Assembly (NCBI RefSeq): GCF_004379255.2
Contig: NC_056045.1
Span: 8,521,593-8,585,592, forward strand
DNA length: 64,000 nucleotides
DNA from: Salvia splendens
Taxonomy: Eukaryota; Streptophyta; Magnoliopsida; Lamiales; Lamiaceae
Direction: 5' to 3'
Both the position numbers and the translations under genes were made by a program. The notes under the pieces are model-generated. The model saw nothing but the letters and a program-made list of their open reading frames with translations, was not told the origin of the DNA and made no database searches. Positions 45,916-59,844 of the stretch are shown here, one piece after another (the stretch's first letter is position 1; every line of letters begins with the position of its first letter).

Positions 45916-46783
45916 ACAGATTATATATACACCATCAGAACAAGCATAAAAAATTAGATAATCTTACACAAAGTCTACATTTCGAAAACACATTCATCAA
46001 CCATTTCGGAATATAACCTAATGCCTATGCATAATATACTCTACGTACTATGTCTTCTTCAGTCAAGCACAACAACTTCTATACTATATATTCAACAATT
46101 TTTAACAAAAAAAATGCCAGAAAATTCAGCATAGGGACATTAACCATTTCGAAATCTAACTACAACTGTACACACGATAGAGAAGCATCATCCAAGAATG
46201 TCATCACGGAATGTCAGCGACCAAATTGGCAGAATACTGTACACACGATAGAGAATCTACCTTGAGCTTCGTAGGACAATTCCATTTCCACACAAACGAG
46301 GACGTTGACCTTATGCCGGAGAAGAACACTAAAAAGCACGCCGGAGAAGATTTTGGATATGACTTTCAACAGGAGATCGAATTTATATTGCAATATTGAA
46401 TAATTAAGATATGTTACGTTTTGTGGCTGAATGAGTAATGTAATCACTTTCCAAAAAAGATACTAATGGTAGTTTGGGAGAATGGAGATAAATTAGGGAG
46501 TCATCATGGTGTGATCACGCCTAGGAACGGTTACAAATAATTCTAGTTATGATTATACCAGATTGGAGTGAAATGAGGATGTATGTAACTGCTGGCACAA
46601 AAAGATTTCCATATACACCCCCCGCTGACATAAATTGAACTACCCGGTGACATTGACTTAGTAACCCCTTACCAGCCGTAGATTAGATACAAAGATGGTG
46701 TGTGATTGCAGTTTGTAGTTTGCATGATAAATGAGAGTTTGTATTTGATCACAACTCTATATATATATATATATATATATATA

Positions 46784-47064
46784 GGAAAATGATCAATACA
46801 AAACTTGATCTCAATACAAAATCCAGACCAAATCCTGACCATGAGATTTGACAATCCAATGGTCAATAATTAAACAAAAACACGGAGGGTCATTGTAAAG
46901 CAGTTTTAGGTCATATTATAAACTTTGGGTTTGAGGTCATGTTAAGATCATTTCATGTCATCCTTACTATAATGACGTAAAAATAAGCTTACAATGACCT
47001 AAAAATGACTTTTGTATGCTTAGTTCTGCATTTTTGTATTAAGAATGATTTTGCATGGATCAAA

Positions 47065-47068
<4 letters not shown>
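46784..47068. mobile_element. (TA)n-bounded TIR element 4, 285 bp
   Basis: The left end GGAAAATGATCAATACAAAA and the reverse complement of the right end GGGTTTTGATCCATGCAAAA are related, with (TA)n runs on both sides. The middle repeats 'tttaggtcat' and its inverse. Non-coding; similar wording occurs at 4540-4760. Confidence 0.78.
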
Positions 47069-47095
<27 letters not shown>

Positions 47096-47282
47096 GGAGT
47101 CCTCGCCTCCTATATAGGTAACTCTATCAAGAATCAAGATCAACATGTGTTTATTTAAAATTAAATATGTCCTATGATTTCTGAAAGATCTCTCTCAAAA
47201 TACAATTCTTAATCAGTCTCATATATTCCAAAATCCAAATAAACCAAGATTTGTGTTAATTAGTTCAATATGGATCCCTATG
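47069..47282. other. Unique sequence before duplication copy B
   Basis: A (TA)n run, then about 190 bp without recognised features. The match to copy A starts at about 47283. Confidence 0.7.
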
Positions 47283-50200
47283 GCTAACTATAAGCTGTTG
47301 CATCTCGAACTCCAATCAATTTGATTGAATTGTATTGACATGGATAACTATGGTAAAATTCAATTGTATTGACATGGATAACTATGGTAAAATTCAATTA
47401 AAGAGGAGAGACATAAACACACTACATATAGCTAAATCTAGCTAGGAATTTAAAATTTTGAAGGTGATCGATGAACAAATGAACACAAGGCTTAATGATT
47501 TAGAATGATAATCATGTGATAGCAAAATCCATCGTGTCCTTTCTTCATCTGCAACCAGAATAATTTAAATTCATGAATAATTTGTGGGCCCAGGACCTTT
47601 TTTTTTTTTTCCTGAAACCAACATTCCATTGCGAAATGAGAGAAATCCTAGTCGAAAATTAAAATATCTTTTTTAATTTCTAGAATTATTCGTGTCATAT
47701 GTATACGTACACGTATATGCATATAGGATGCATTATTCATTTATACAAATTATGAGTGTGTTGTGGTTTAGATAGGTTTTATCTCGTAATAATTAAGTTT
47801 GAGAAGACTGAATTCATGAAAATGAGAAGATCCCAAACAAAATTATAGGTGTCAAATTATGTATCATTAAATTAACAATAATTAAGTGTGGAGTGGAGTA
47901 TATGGTTTAGATCATGAGAAAAAGTGGGACCAGCTTAAATTCTCCAAACTTCAAAGAAAACTATTGACAATCCGTGTCGCAGTATTTTATTATAAATAAA
48001 AATAAGTGGTCGCTAATTAAGTATTTTATTATAAATTATAAATATTGTTCAAAATCAAAACACTTGTAGTCCATTTGATCTTGTGATCTAATAGTCAGAT
48101 TATTGCAACGTGTCATGCAATAATGTAGATTATTAGTCTAATAATATAACTTAGCTAATAATGTATTATTTTGATAAAATAATGTAGCATGACTAATAAT
48201 GTAACATCTTAGTCTAATAATGTAACTTATCACAACCATCCAATCTAAGGATCCAGTGGCTGCTGAGATTTACTTTGATTTTTTTACAGAATTTCACTTA
48301 TTGATCATAGTGCGCCCATATGATTAAATATACATTGTAGATCTGTCTGATTTAAAAAATGAACTGTCATAAAAATTGACATTAATTTTAAAGTTTGTGA
48401 TGTTTAAGATCACTTTCAAAGATCATGGCTAGCCATGAGTCTATGTAGTTTAGTATATGAAACAACTTCATCTTGATGCCCTAATTCTTGAATTCGACAT
48501 TGTATATTATGTGTCTAATATAATAGTAAAATATGCATCGCAGATATGTAGGAAATTCGTCCAAAGTTTATAATTTTTTAAATCTGAATTAAAACTTCGT
48601 TTATTTTAGTTTTTGGAAGTATTAGTCGTTACTCCATTTTAAAGCGCCCTAAAATTCAAGGAAGCAACCCTTTGTTGGTCTGTGCATCCACGTAATCATT
48701 TATTAAAAAAAATTAAGTTTCCCATCTAAAATAATTTGATGATGGTCTAATCTTTAATTAGTTGGAAAAATAAGGAACATTTATATTATATTCGGTTGGA
48801 AAGATAAGGAACATTTATATTATACTCGGTCGCTCGCTACGAAGAGATAATTTCAAATAAATAAAGGCAAATAAAGGGTATAATAAATTACGTTTTCGAC
48901 TAACATATATGCATAGATCATTTATCGCACCAAAACTGAAATTGATCACGAAATCGGATTAATTTATAAGTAGCAAAACAAATTAATTCATAGTTTAACA
49001 AACCCTGTTACGGCCACGTCTCAATGCGATAATTATTAAGCTTAAATGCTTGATAATACCTCTTTACTCCTAATTTGCTTAGTTTATTGATATAAATTTT
49101 ACTCCTACTGAATTTTTATACTCTACTAGTTTTAACTCACGTGCGATGCACGACGAAATATTTTTTCATCGTACGATTTTAAATTGTTAATTGATTAATT
49201 AAAATGAGAAATAATATAACTATATAAGATTTAAGCTAGAAAATATACTATATAATAACAATTCAATAAATATATACTCCTCAATTCATTTTACACCTAA
49301 AGACATTAAATTAAACATATTTAAAATGGAATCAAGACAAACACGATTATTTCGACAATGATGAAGAGACTATATCAAGTGTTGACATTTTTGAAAAATA
49401 TGTTTAAAACAATCCTTCATAGTTCTCTACTAAAAATAATGTAAAAATTCACACTTTTAACAAAATAATGAATCGTAACTCATAATATTCAAAATATCAA
49501 AATTATGACCATTAAAAAATTCAAATGATAAACTAACAAAAAAAAATTTACATTAATTGGTTGAATTAACATTATTACATTAACTTTTGAATGTCGGAGC
49601 GTTTATCCTTATTTATTACACTTTTAAACGTGGTTTGTTGGAACATGAAACATCTATACTATTTTTTATGCTACTTTACAATTCTCAATACTACTACAAA
49701 TTTTCTTTTTGTAAAAATATACAATTCTTCCCTCTCTAAGAATTGTAAGATTGAGATAAAATTCTCGAACCATATACACACGGTACTCTAACTATTTTAA
49801 TCAAAGAAAAAAAAAATAAATGAATTGGAAATTACAATGAAAATTAGTCAAGAAAAACCCTCTTTCCGCAAGATAAATTACATCACAGTTAGTGCTCTCG
49901 GATTGACGTAATATCCCCAAAGATGAAATGACTTCCTCCTAATGTATATAACATCTCAAACTTGCTGGACACTATGAACTTGATGGGCTCCAAAAATCGA
50001 GCAATACAATGTTCCTAAAATGTGCAATAAAATGTTGAGAGCTTAAGAGAGAATGGAGAATGTTTTTGTTGGTGTGTAATTCATCCACAACTCCATACCT
50101 TTTATAGGCACAAAATTAGGACATGAGAGATCATGAAATTAAAACATTATAAATTAAAAATTAAGACAATGTAGGTTACAAAATTTGTTAAATGCTCATT

Positions 50201-51278
50201 ATCATGTTTAAAGATTTGTAACCGTCGGTTACTCATTGTAGTACTTTAAGAATTAGTCAAAGTGCTCATTAAAATTTGTAACCGTCGGTTACTCGCTTTA
50301 AGAATTAGTCAAAGCACTCATTAAAACATCTAAATAAATATTCATAGAGCTACTTATAAATATTCAAATTCATACCTAAAACTTATAAATATTTAGATTT
50401 ATTCCCAAAATTCACAAATTTTTATAGGCTATTACCTCGTTGGCAAAGTGGAATACTCTAACGTGTTATGTTAATTATTTCCAATGGACACTATGTCGAA
50501 GGAGTGACGGCATCATAGACATAATAAATTCCAATGTCAAATATTAAAATATTTTTATTTGAGTTTAAAGTACTTAATCAGCCATATAAATTCCAAATAT
50601 TTCACTTTTCCTATAGAATTTACGATATTAATATATATATGTATAGAAGGAGTAACGACAATACAACATAGCCATATTAAATAGTAATGGCATATTGGTC
50701 AATTAATTAGGTAACTGCAATTTATAGCCTAATTTTAAAATTTAAATATTGATGGCATTTACTACACATAAATATTTATAGCAGTTACTACAAATATACA
50801 AATTTATTAAAAATCTAGCCCAAAATTTATAAAAATTTAAATTTACACCTAAAAATCAAATATTTACAATTTAGGCCAAAACTCACCTTTTATATATGTA
50901 TAGATTACGTAAAAGTAAGAGTATATTAAATATTCTCAGAATCATTGAATCTAGTAGTCTTGTTTTGTAGAAAGAATTTGGTAGTCTTACATATATACTT
51001 ATAATCAATGTCGGACTAATTTCTAGTGCCAAACTGTTGAACCTGTCATTATTAATTTGATTTAGGTTATTTTAAAAATATTGTTAGTTTGTTTTAGGTC
51101 ATTTTATATACTCTGGATTTGAAGAATACAAATGTCAATGTTAGATCATTTTAGGTCACGCTTACTCTCATGACCTAAAAATGAACTAAGAATGACTTAC
51201 ATATTGTCTAAAAATAACCTTCAGGTGTGGTTCTATAATTCTGCAATAAGATTGAGTTTTGCATATATCACTAACTCC

Positions 51279-51316
<38 letters not shown>

Positions 51317-51320
51317 CCCC

Positions 51321-51786
51321 TATACAGGGATATGCTAATATGCTAACTAATTTTAAAGTGCTAACATACATCCAATCACGTGATGCCACGTGACACGAAA
51401 AATGCAATATTGTAAACACAAAAATGCAATGTACATTTGTAGAAGTGGTAGATGAATTTTGGCAGATTGCATTTTAGTTATATGCAGATTGCATTTTTTA
51501 TTTTTGAGTATTGTATTTTAGATATTGACTGTTTAATTTACATTTTATATATAGACGTATTGCATTTATATATAGTTTATTTTGCATCGTAGACAATTTA
51601 TGTTAAAATGTAAAACTTAACAATATAATGCAATTTGCCTATAATTAAAATGCAATATGCGGAAATGCATGTACAACTTCACATATGCATATTGCATTTT
51701 TGTGTTTACAATATTGCATTTTTTTGTGCCATGTGACAACATGTGATTGGATATACGTTAGCACTCTAATTAAGGATGCACCCTAG
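51321..51786. mobile_element. Long-TIR MITE, copy B
   Basis: Counterpart of 4811-5250 with a longer (TA)n flank and 24 extra bases near 51428 inside the left arm. Confidence 0.75.
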
Positions 51787-54563
51787 GAGAGATGATCAAA
51801 GTATAACTAATATTAAGTGTATAACTAGAGAACAAATCTCAGTCACACATTATCTTAATCCAATGACTAAAATAAGTAAACATTTTTAGTTAATAAAAAC
51901 TGCATGAGGATATTTTAGGAAATTAACTTTATTCTCATATTTTCACATGCACACACCATTCACCCTCACACACAAACACGCACACTCTCCTTCTCTCACG
52001 AAAGAGGATCACTAATTCCCCTCAATTTTGACGTTTCTTCACATTTTGATGCTCAATAAATCGAAGTAAAATAGACGTGTAGGAGAATCGATCTAAGGAT
52101 TATAAGATCTATACTAAATCGATTGAAATTTGTTCAGATGTTTTTTTATACTAAATCATCTCGCGAAACAAGCGGGCAGCATCATCCGAGCAGTGTATGC
52201 AACTGAAATCAATCGTCGGCGTGCCCAAATATCGCCTCTTTTCTCCATCGAGATCACGGGAAGCTGCGGATTTAGCTGAAAATCCTCTGTGAAGACGCTG
52301 GATTGATGAATCGATGATCTTTCGCATAATATCTTCTTCTATCTACGGAAATGAGCAGTGCTGCAGATCTTTTAATTCTGCTCCTGTTTCAACTTCTATT
52401 CCATGTCATTCGCCTAATTTTATTCAATCAGATTTCATGTTCTACTTTTGCGAATGGATTCATGAATTTAGATTCTATAGATTTAGCTTTGCAGCTGTGC
52501 AGTGGAAGAAGGATTTAGTTCACTGAGATGGAAATGTCCACTCCGCCGCCGCCGCAACGCCCGCGGAATCACTCTCGTCGCTCAACAACTGCGACGAAGA
52601 TTGCTTTTAATCGCTGGGGACTGGGCAATACGATCAGCGTCGAGGCCGGACATGAGGTCCCATGAATTGATGCTCTCGTATCGAGCATCAATTTTGTCGA
52701 TATGTTATTCAAGAGAAATGTTATAGGAATTGTTATAGGAATGTTATAGGAATTGATATAATTGGGGAAATAGATGGTGATTGTTTATATTTCAGCTCTA
52801 TTCTTTTCACTCCAAGTTTTCTTTCATTCAAAAGAAATTTGTGTATGGAGAATACAAAATCAATGATATTTTCTTATAGTGATCTATTTTGTTAACATCA
52901 GTGAAGTAAATACATGGTAAGAGTGATGTGTTCCACGGTTAGAGTGAAGTGTATGTGATATTTTCTTATAGTGATCTAGTTTGTTAACATCAGTGAAGTA
53001 AGTACATGCTTAAAGTGATGTGTGGAACAAAGACTGATTGTGGAGTTGATGATGAGATGATTTTGTGGCGTGATCCAAATTAAAGCAGTGGGAGCTTGTT
53101 TGTGTATAGTTTTCGATTGGGTAATTGGTAATTGTCTACTTTACTGATGTTAACAAAATACATTACTATAACAAAAAAATCAAAGAAACATCACTCTGAC
53201 ACTAAAACACATCACATGTTTTTACTTCAATGGTATTAACAAAATACACTACTATAGCAAAAAATCAAAGAAACATCACTATAATACTGGAACACATCAC
53301 TATAACACAGGAACACATCACTATAACCATGTTTTTACTTCACTGGTGTTAACAAAATACATCACTATAGCAAAATATCAAAGATACATCACTCTAACCC
53401 TAGAACACATCACTATAACCATGTTTTTGCTTCACTGATGTTAACAAAATGCATCACTATAGCAAAAAATCAAAGAAACATCACCATAACCCTGGAACAC
53501 ATCACTATAACCATGTTTTTACTTCACTGATGTTAACAAAATACATCAATATAGAAAAATATCAAAGATACATCACTATAACCCTGGAACACATCACTAT
53601 AACCATGTATTTACTTCACCGATGTTAACAAAATACATCACTATAGCAAAAAAATCAAAGAAACATCACTCTAACCCCGGAACACATCACTATAACCATA
53701 TATTTACTTCACTGATGTTAATAAAATACATCACTATAACAAAATACATCTCTAATTCTCTACCACATGACTTTATTTTCTCTGCTAATCTCCTCAACCC
53801 GTTTGCAATTCCCTCAATTTAACGCACAACCGCCTCTCTCTCTACCTACATCTGTTTTGCACCAAAAAGAATTCGATCGATCGAATCTATCCACCCACCG
53901 CTTTCCACCACCATTCAATCCCATTACCTTTTCCAATTAAAATTCTATACGAGTTTCCATTAATGTTTTCCAATTAAAACCTCTTCTCTCCAACTATGTT
54001 CATCTCAGACGCCATTTCCAGAGACTTCCTCCACTCCAATCCCTCTCACACCACCAATTTCAAGCATGACGCCGATTTATTCACCAATCATGATCAACAT
54101 CAACACCAGCAGCAGCAGAGCTCCGGATTAGCTCGATACCGGTCGGCACCGAGCTCCTTCCTTGCGGCGCTTCTCGATTCCAACACCGATAATAACAGCA
54201 GTACCGGCGATGAATTGGACGCTTTCTTCTCCGCGTTCATGGAAGCGCCGCCGTGCGATCTCAACCCCCAAGAGTAGTATGAAGCGGGAAGATGAGGGAA
54301 TTTGAAGAAGAGATCGAGCTTAACTTTCAAATGAGATAAAAATTTACGTAACCTAATTTTTTCTGTGCAATGACCATTATACCCCCGCCTTGTTATTGTG
54401 AAGTAAATTTGTGATAGATGGAACTAATTTCTCCTTTAAATTCGAAAATCACATGTATTAATATTAGCCATTGATTTTCTTGATCTTGTGGCTGTGATTT
54501 GTTCTCTAGTTATGTACTTAATGGGCACTTGCCCTATATCACTACTCTGCACCCTAGTGCTCC
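51779..54563. mobile_element. Pack-MULE-like element, copy B
   Basis: Counterpart of 5243-8031 with the same TIRs and repeat array (about 53135-53744). A one-base insertion near 52602 and a shorter CT tract (about 53834) are the main changes. Confidence 0.72.
53996..54277 (+). pseudogene. Captured bHLH (FBH-type) 5' end, copy B
   Basis: 93 codons, one residue different from copy A (Leu for Phe in the DADxFTN stretch). The SGLARYRSAPSS motif is kept and the bHLH domain is absent. Confidence 0.72.
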
Positions 54564-55154
54564 ATATATATAGGTTTCGGCTGTTGAGAAAGTGGAAGGA
54601 GTGGCTTGGGTTAAGTGGGTAATGAATGAAGAAAGAAGTAGAAAGGGGTCGTTTCAAATCCCCCAAAATTCTCGACTACCAAAAATATGGCGGTTCATAT
54701 TTGGTTAAAATGTCTAGATTAACCCTATATTGCATGTACCATCCTTCTATAATGCAACACGGAAGTAGTTTTATGGACACATTTTGATTCGTCGATTCCC
54801 TACATCTAACGGTTATTATTAAGAAGGAAAAAGGATGTAAGATGTGAAAAGGAGAATACTGGTGATTTTGTCGACCGAATTTCGTAGTTAGTAGCTCTCG
54901 TCGATAACATATACTCAGAAACACCGATTCATTTCTAGTTGGTATGTGTCGACAGTGATTTAGGCGTCTTTTTTCAGTGATTTGGCAGACCCATGTTGTA
55001 AAAATTGAATCTTTGAATGCGACGAGGCGCAAAAATATCCGAAATAAATTGTTCGACAATTGGTTGTAACTGATTATCCTGATGTAGATATTGTGTTGTG
55101 TTAAATGGGGATGGATTTAGGTCTCTTATATTTCTGTTTTATGCCAGGTTCAAA

Positions 55155-58100
55155 ATGCCTAAAAGAGGACGTCCGCGCTCGCAAGCCTCACAGGATGCAG
55201 GTAGATTGCCGTCGCATCTTGTGTTTTTCAGTATCAGTTTAGTTTATTGTGTATAATAATGGTCTCAGGTCTGTGTGTTGCTTGTGTTAACCGTGCTAGA
55301 GAATAAGATATTTAACATTACTGTGTGCATTTTTTTGGGCATATCGTGCATTATGTATCATTATCTATGCATTATATTGCTGTTGAAAAGGTGTGTTGTC
55401 TGTATTGTTACAGAGGATTCAGATTGACGATTGAATATAGATTCTTTACAATATGGATTGACAGTAAGAATTATTTGGTTCATTGTATGCAATATGGCTA
55501 AGATTACTCTGTGTATTTTTGTAGGCCATTCTGTGCATTATGTGTCCTCTATGATTTATGCATAAAGTTAACCTGTAAATTTATGTGCATTATTTACTTT
55601 ATTCTGTGCATTATGTAACGTGATATTTACATTGTAGTAAGTATTTGAAGCATTATTTACGGTCATAGCTGTCGTTGTTAAGTATTATACACTAATTATT
55701 GTGCCATACGCATCATATGTTGTGGTATATGTATTAATGGTGTTATCTGTGGTGTTTAAGTTTAATTTATTAATTATTGCGACTTCAGCATCATATATTC
55801 TGCTTTACATATTAATCAGTAATCAAATTCAGTTCATGATGTGTTTTTTGGTCCATTTCAGATAACCAGCTTAGAGTCGACATAGACAGTGTTGTCGACG
55901 ACATTATTCCAGTGGCCCTTGCTAAAAGATTTAGGGAGAGGTTAGCCGAGATAGGACCTGGGACCTCTGGTAGTCAAGGAGAGCCTAAACAACCTACGGG
56001 GCGAAAACAGGATCGACTATACTGCCGCAGAACCCCTTCTGAATTCATTGAATGCTTGAAACAGCTGAATCCCAGACAGAAGAGGGCTGTTACAGAAATT
56101 GGATTTGGGGCGGTCCTTGATTTCGACATTAAGGAAATCCCTCCGTATCTTGCATATTGGGTATTGAGGTCCTTAAATCTTGCCCGCTGCCAGATTCAAC
56201 TTACAGGCGGTGAATACCTTACTCTTGACGAAGAGGATGTCCACCTAACGTTGGGGTTCCCTCGTGGTCCACAAGTCATATCAAGGCCATCAACGGGCAA
56301 GCAGTCAAACTTCACATTTAATGACCTACTGGCAGAGAGGTGCCAGAAGGGACGATTTAAGATGACCCCAAAAGATATTGCACAGATGATGATGGCCGAT
56401 GTGGATGGTGGAGATGAATTCAAGAAGCTATTCATGTTCCTACTTGAAAATGCTTTGGTAGAAACTCCTTCTGACGGCCACTGCAAGCCGAAGATTTTAC
56501 ATTTTGTCGACAATGTAGCGGATATCAGAAATCTTAATTGGTGTGGCTACGTGTTGTCGGTCCTTGAGGCCACTTACTCGAGCTGGGCTAGCAGACAGTC
56601 TCCATTGTTCTCCGGGCCAATACACTGCCTGGTGGTAGGTTTCTAATAAAAAAGAGATGCTATATATTTATCATCAGATGCTGCATTATAATGTGTCACA
56701 TAATGCATTATTTGTAATGTAGTTTGCATTAAACCCTTATTTTTTGCATAATTTTTCCAGTGCTGCTATGTGGACCGCGTGGTCCACATCCGGCGACGCG
56801 TAGTACGAACCTGGCCTACGATGAAAGGGTGGACAGCCGATTCCCTAAAGCAACGTGAGGATCTAGAACGCGACCAGTTTGGTACTGGGAGATTAGAGCC
56901 ACGTGTAGACAAGGACAGATTGGTAGCGGAAGAGGAAATGCAAAGGTGAGCAACTATGGCTGCGGGAGAAGGGTCCTCTACGGGACTCCATAGAGCAAGG
57001 CGCCTAAGAGACAAGTTTGTTGGTTCTAGCGCGTTGATGGCCCACGCTATCTCTATGTGGGTTGATGATTTCATCAGTATCCCTCTCGAGCTACTTGACG
57101 ATGGTTGCATCCGTGTGGGAGGTCAAATTGGCAGAAAATTGTTGGGGATTCCTGAGGAAGAGGAGGTTGGAGATGACGAAATAACAACAACCTTGACCCA
57201 AGCAAGAGAGGATGAGGAGGAGTACAGTCAGGAATGGATTGCTGAGATGGAGAAAATGATGGCAGCCTACGACAAAAAAAAGTCCGTTACAAAAAGCTTT
57301 ACACGGCCATCTTTTGTTTTAGATGGATTTGACTGCCCCGACCCGTTTGCCACACAGCCAACCCCCGAGGCATGTGTAAGCGCTGGAGGAGTACAACCTC
57401 CCAAACCTGATGGCCAAGCAAGTGTTGCACCGGATTTGGATCGGCCGTTAAATGAAGTGTGTCAAGGAGGCGCGACAATGTCTGCTCCATTAGGTGATGT
57501 TGCCGGACTTGGAGTCCCAGCATATGTGCACACCTCAGTTGCAGCAACACACATGGAGGTGGTTGGTGCCGTAAGTATCCAAATTAGTTATTCGCGCACA
57601 TAATTTTTGTTGTTTTGATAACATTTAAATGATTGTTGTATTGCGCAGGAGACTGGTGGAGTAGGGGAGACGGTACACGAGCGAAGGGAGATTACGAAAG
57701 GTGGAAATGCTAAGGTGGGTTCGTCGGGTGACGAAACTGGAAGAGTTAGAGAAGGTGGTAAAGAGGTGGTGACAACAACAAAACAAAAATGTGTTAAGGT
57801 AATATCAGATATGTCATGTCCCGATGGGAGAGTCAAGGTTTGATTTAATTTAATGTATTGTATATCATAACATTTTTATGTGAACTTGTAAAGACACATA
57901 TCTGATTGACTTGAAAACATAGGGAAATGAAGATAACAGATCAGGCCTGACAAAGGAAATGGCTTTGAAGCGTGGACAGGAGAAACAGCCTGCAGTGACA
58001 AAGGTTTGTACTAATCTAACGTTGTTAGGTCAGATATAATGTGCATTATACATTGCAGTATGTGCATTATTTATTATGTTTCATGCATTATATTGAGTAT

Positions 58101-59844
58101 CTTATCCATTATATGCATTATTTATTATGTTTGGTGCATTATATTGAGTATCTTAGGCATTATGCAGTATGTCTAATTATCTTATGAATTGTATTGTAAC
58201 CTTGCATTCACAGAGACCGCCCCTGTCAAAGGAGAAGGGGATAGTAATTTCTGAGGCTGGGACGGGTGGCATTAGTTCCGACGTGCCATTGAAAATCGCG
58301 GCTGGACGTGTAAAAGGAAAGGAGAAGGTCAACAAGGCTAAGGAGGCCATCCGATCGGTAACAAAATAATAGATAACATCTTTTAAGGATTTTTCCTAAT
58401 TGTTGTATGTGTATTGTATATTTGCAGCAGGATTTAAACGTTGAAACGACACGTTTAAGGAAAGCTAGTCCTGCTATGCGATCTCCTTTCAACGAGCGTG
58501 CTGTAAGGCTTACAGCCAAGGCTAACGGCAATGACAAGGAACTATATTTCTGGGTTCTGAGCACAGCGGAGACGCATAAATCGATCAGGTGTGTATTATT
58601 TGTGTTGCATTTGATGTGTGAAGAGGGTGATTCTCTTTACTGATTGTTTTTTTGTATTTCATGTATTAATTTCTAAACTTCGCATTATGAAATTCTCATT
58701 GTGCATTATGTAATCATACAGTAATAGAAGTTTATTCTACATTAGGTTTGGTATTCTTTGAAAACAGTAATAAACCTACTGGGATTTTAGCTTCATTATT
58801 TGGATTTGGTAGTGCTTATGTAGGCAATTATTAACGTGGCATTTTATATTGATATGCAGGGATGCAATTGTTTACGAAGACTCCTCCAAACAAACAGTGA
58901 AGTCCGAGTTCCTTTCACTGGCACCATTTAAACCTGTCAGCCCGGTCATCGTGGACACTTGGTGCTCATATTTGAACAATATAGAGAAGCTCAAGGCACC
59001 ATATACAGCGTCCAGACTCTTCTTTTCGACAAGGCCATGCGTGAGTGAATCTATTATTTTATCTATTTACGAAATGAATATTACTCTGCAACATAAGTAC
59101 CTGAAGTACCGACAACGATTGTAGGCACCATCGCTGATAGATAGCCCTGAAGAGTGGGATGAAGAAAGGAGATTTGCGTCTTTTTGGACCATTCTTTTTG
59201 AGGAGGCACTAGCAGCAGGATACAGCAAATGGGAGAAACACGATCTGGTTAGTGTGAATATAAACTTATTTGTATGAGAATCAATTGTTTTGATGTGCCG
59301 GATGGCAAGATCAACATTATTGACCACACCCTCACAGAGTCGCACGCATCGTTCGGCGACAAATATGGGGACACACCATCTTTGCTGGTATGATATGTGA
59401 CCACTCTATTTTTTTTTCCTTTTATGCATTAAAACATATTTTGGTGATGCGGTAAAATTATGTATGTTTTTGTTTTAGCGGAAATTCATGGCTGACGCAA
59501 TAGATAAGTGCAACGACTCCATACTGGCTGATGTGATACGAAAGTGCACAACACATGTAGTTGCAATGCCGTGGCGGAACAACCTGTCCATATCTGAGAA
59601 CGGTGTGTATGTCATGCGCCACTTGGAAACCTACTTTGGAGAGAAGGAGAAAGACTGGGAATGCGGGCTCACAGCGAAGGGAAACAAAAGTATTGAAATG
59701 TTTCGAATCAAGTTCGCAAGGGCGTTACTGACTTGTGCTCACAATGTCCGCGGTGCCGCAAACCAAAAAAATGCAACCAAGTTCTGGAAAGAAAAACCTG
59801 CAAATTTCAATTTCGAATGCTGGGTAGAAAATTATGGTTTGTAG
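55155..59844 (+). pseudogene. Ulp1/C48-like gene, copy B, broken
   Basis: Same exon plan as copy A: 55155-55200, 55862-56634, 56761-57570, 57649-57837, 57923-58003, 58214-58357, 58428-58588, 58860-59040, 59125-59247, then damaged. Exon 3 has TGA at 56947-56949 where copy A has CGA (codon 336). A 90-bp deletion at about 59287-59292 removes the end of intron 9, its acceptor and the first part of exon 10, including the candidate catalytic His. The last exon (59479-59844) is intact and has the same Asn in place of the catalytic Cys. Confidence 0.9.

Larger units (their letters stand above)
44695..46757. mobile_element. (TA)n-bounded TIR element 3 with an Ulp1-like fragment, about 2.06 kb
   Basis: The left end GGGTCATGATAATATACAAA and the reverse complement of the right end GAGTTGTGATCAAATACAAA match each other and the ends of element 2. 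It holds a GTTGACATTGAAAT array (45070-45245), a piece homologous to the GC-richer block of element 2 (about 45010-45070), and a diverged Ulp1-type N-terminal fragment (45506-45915). No transposase is present, so it is non-autonomous. Confidence 0.85.

Noticed and set aside
43638..47068. Helitron as an explanation for the (TA)n-bounded elements
   Set aside because: The ends are inverted repeats and there is no CTRR terminus with a preceding hairpin.
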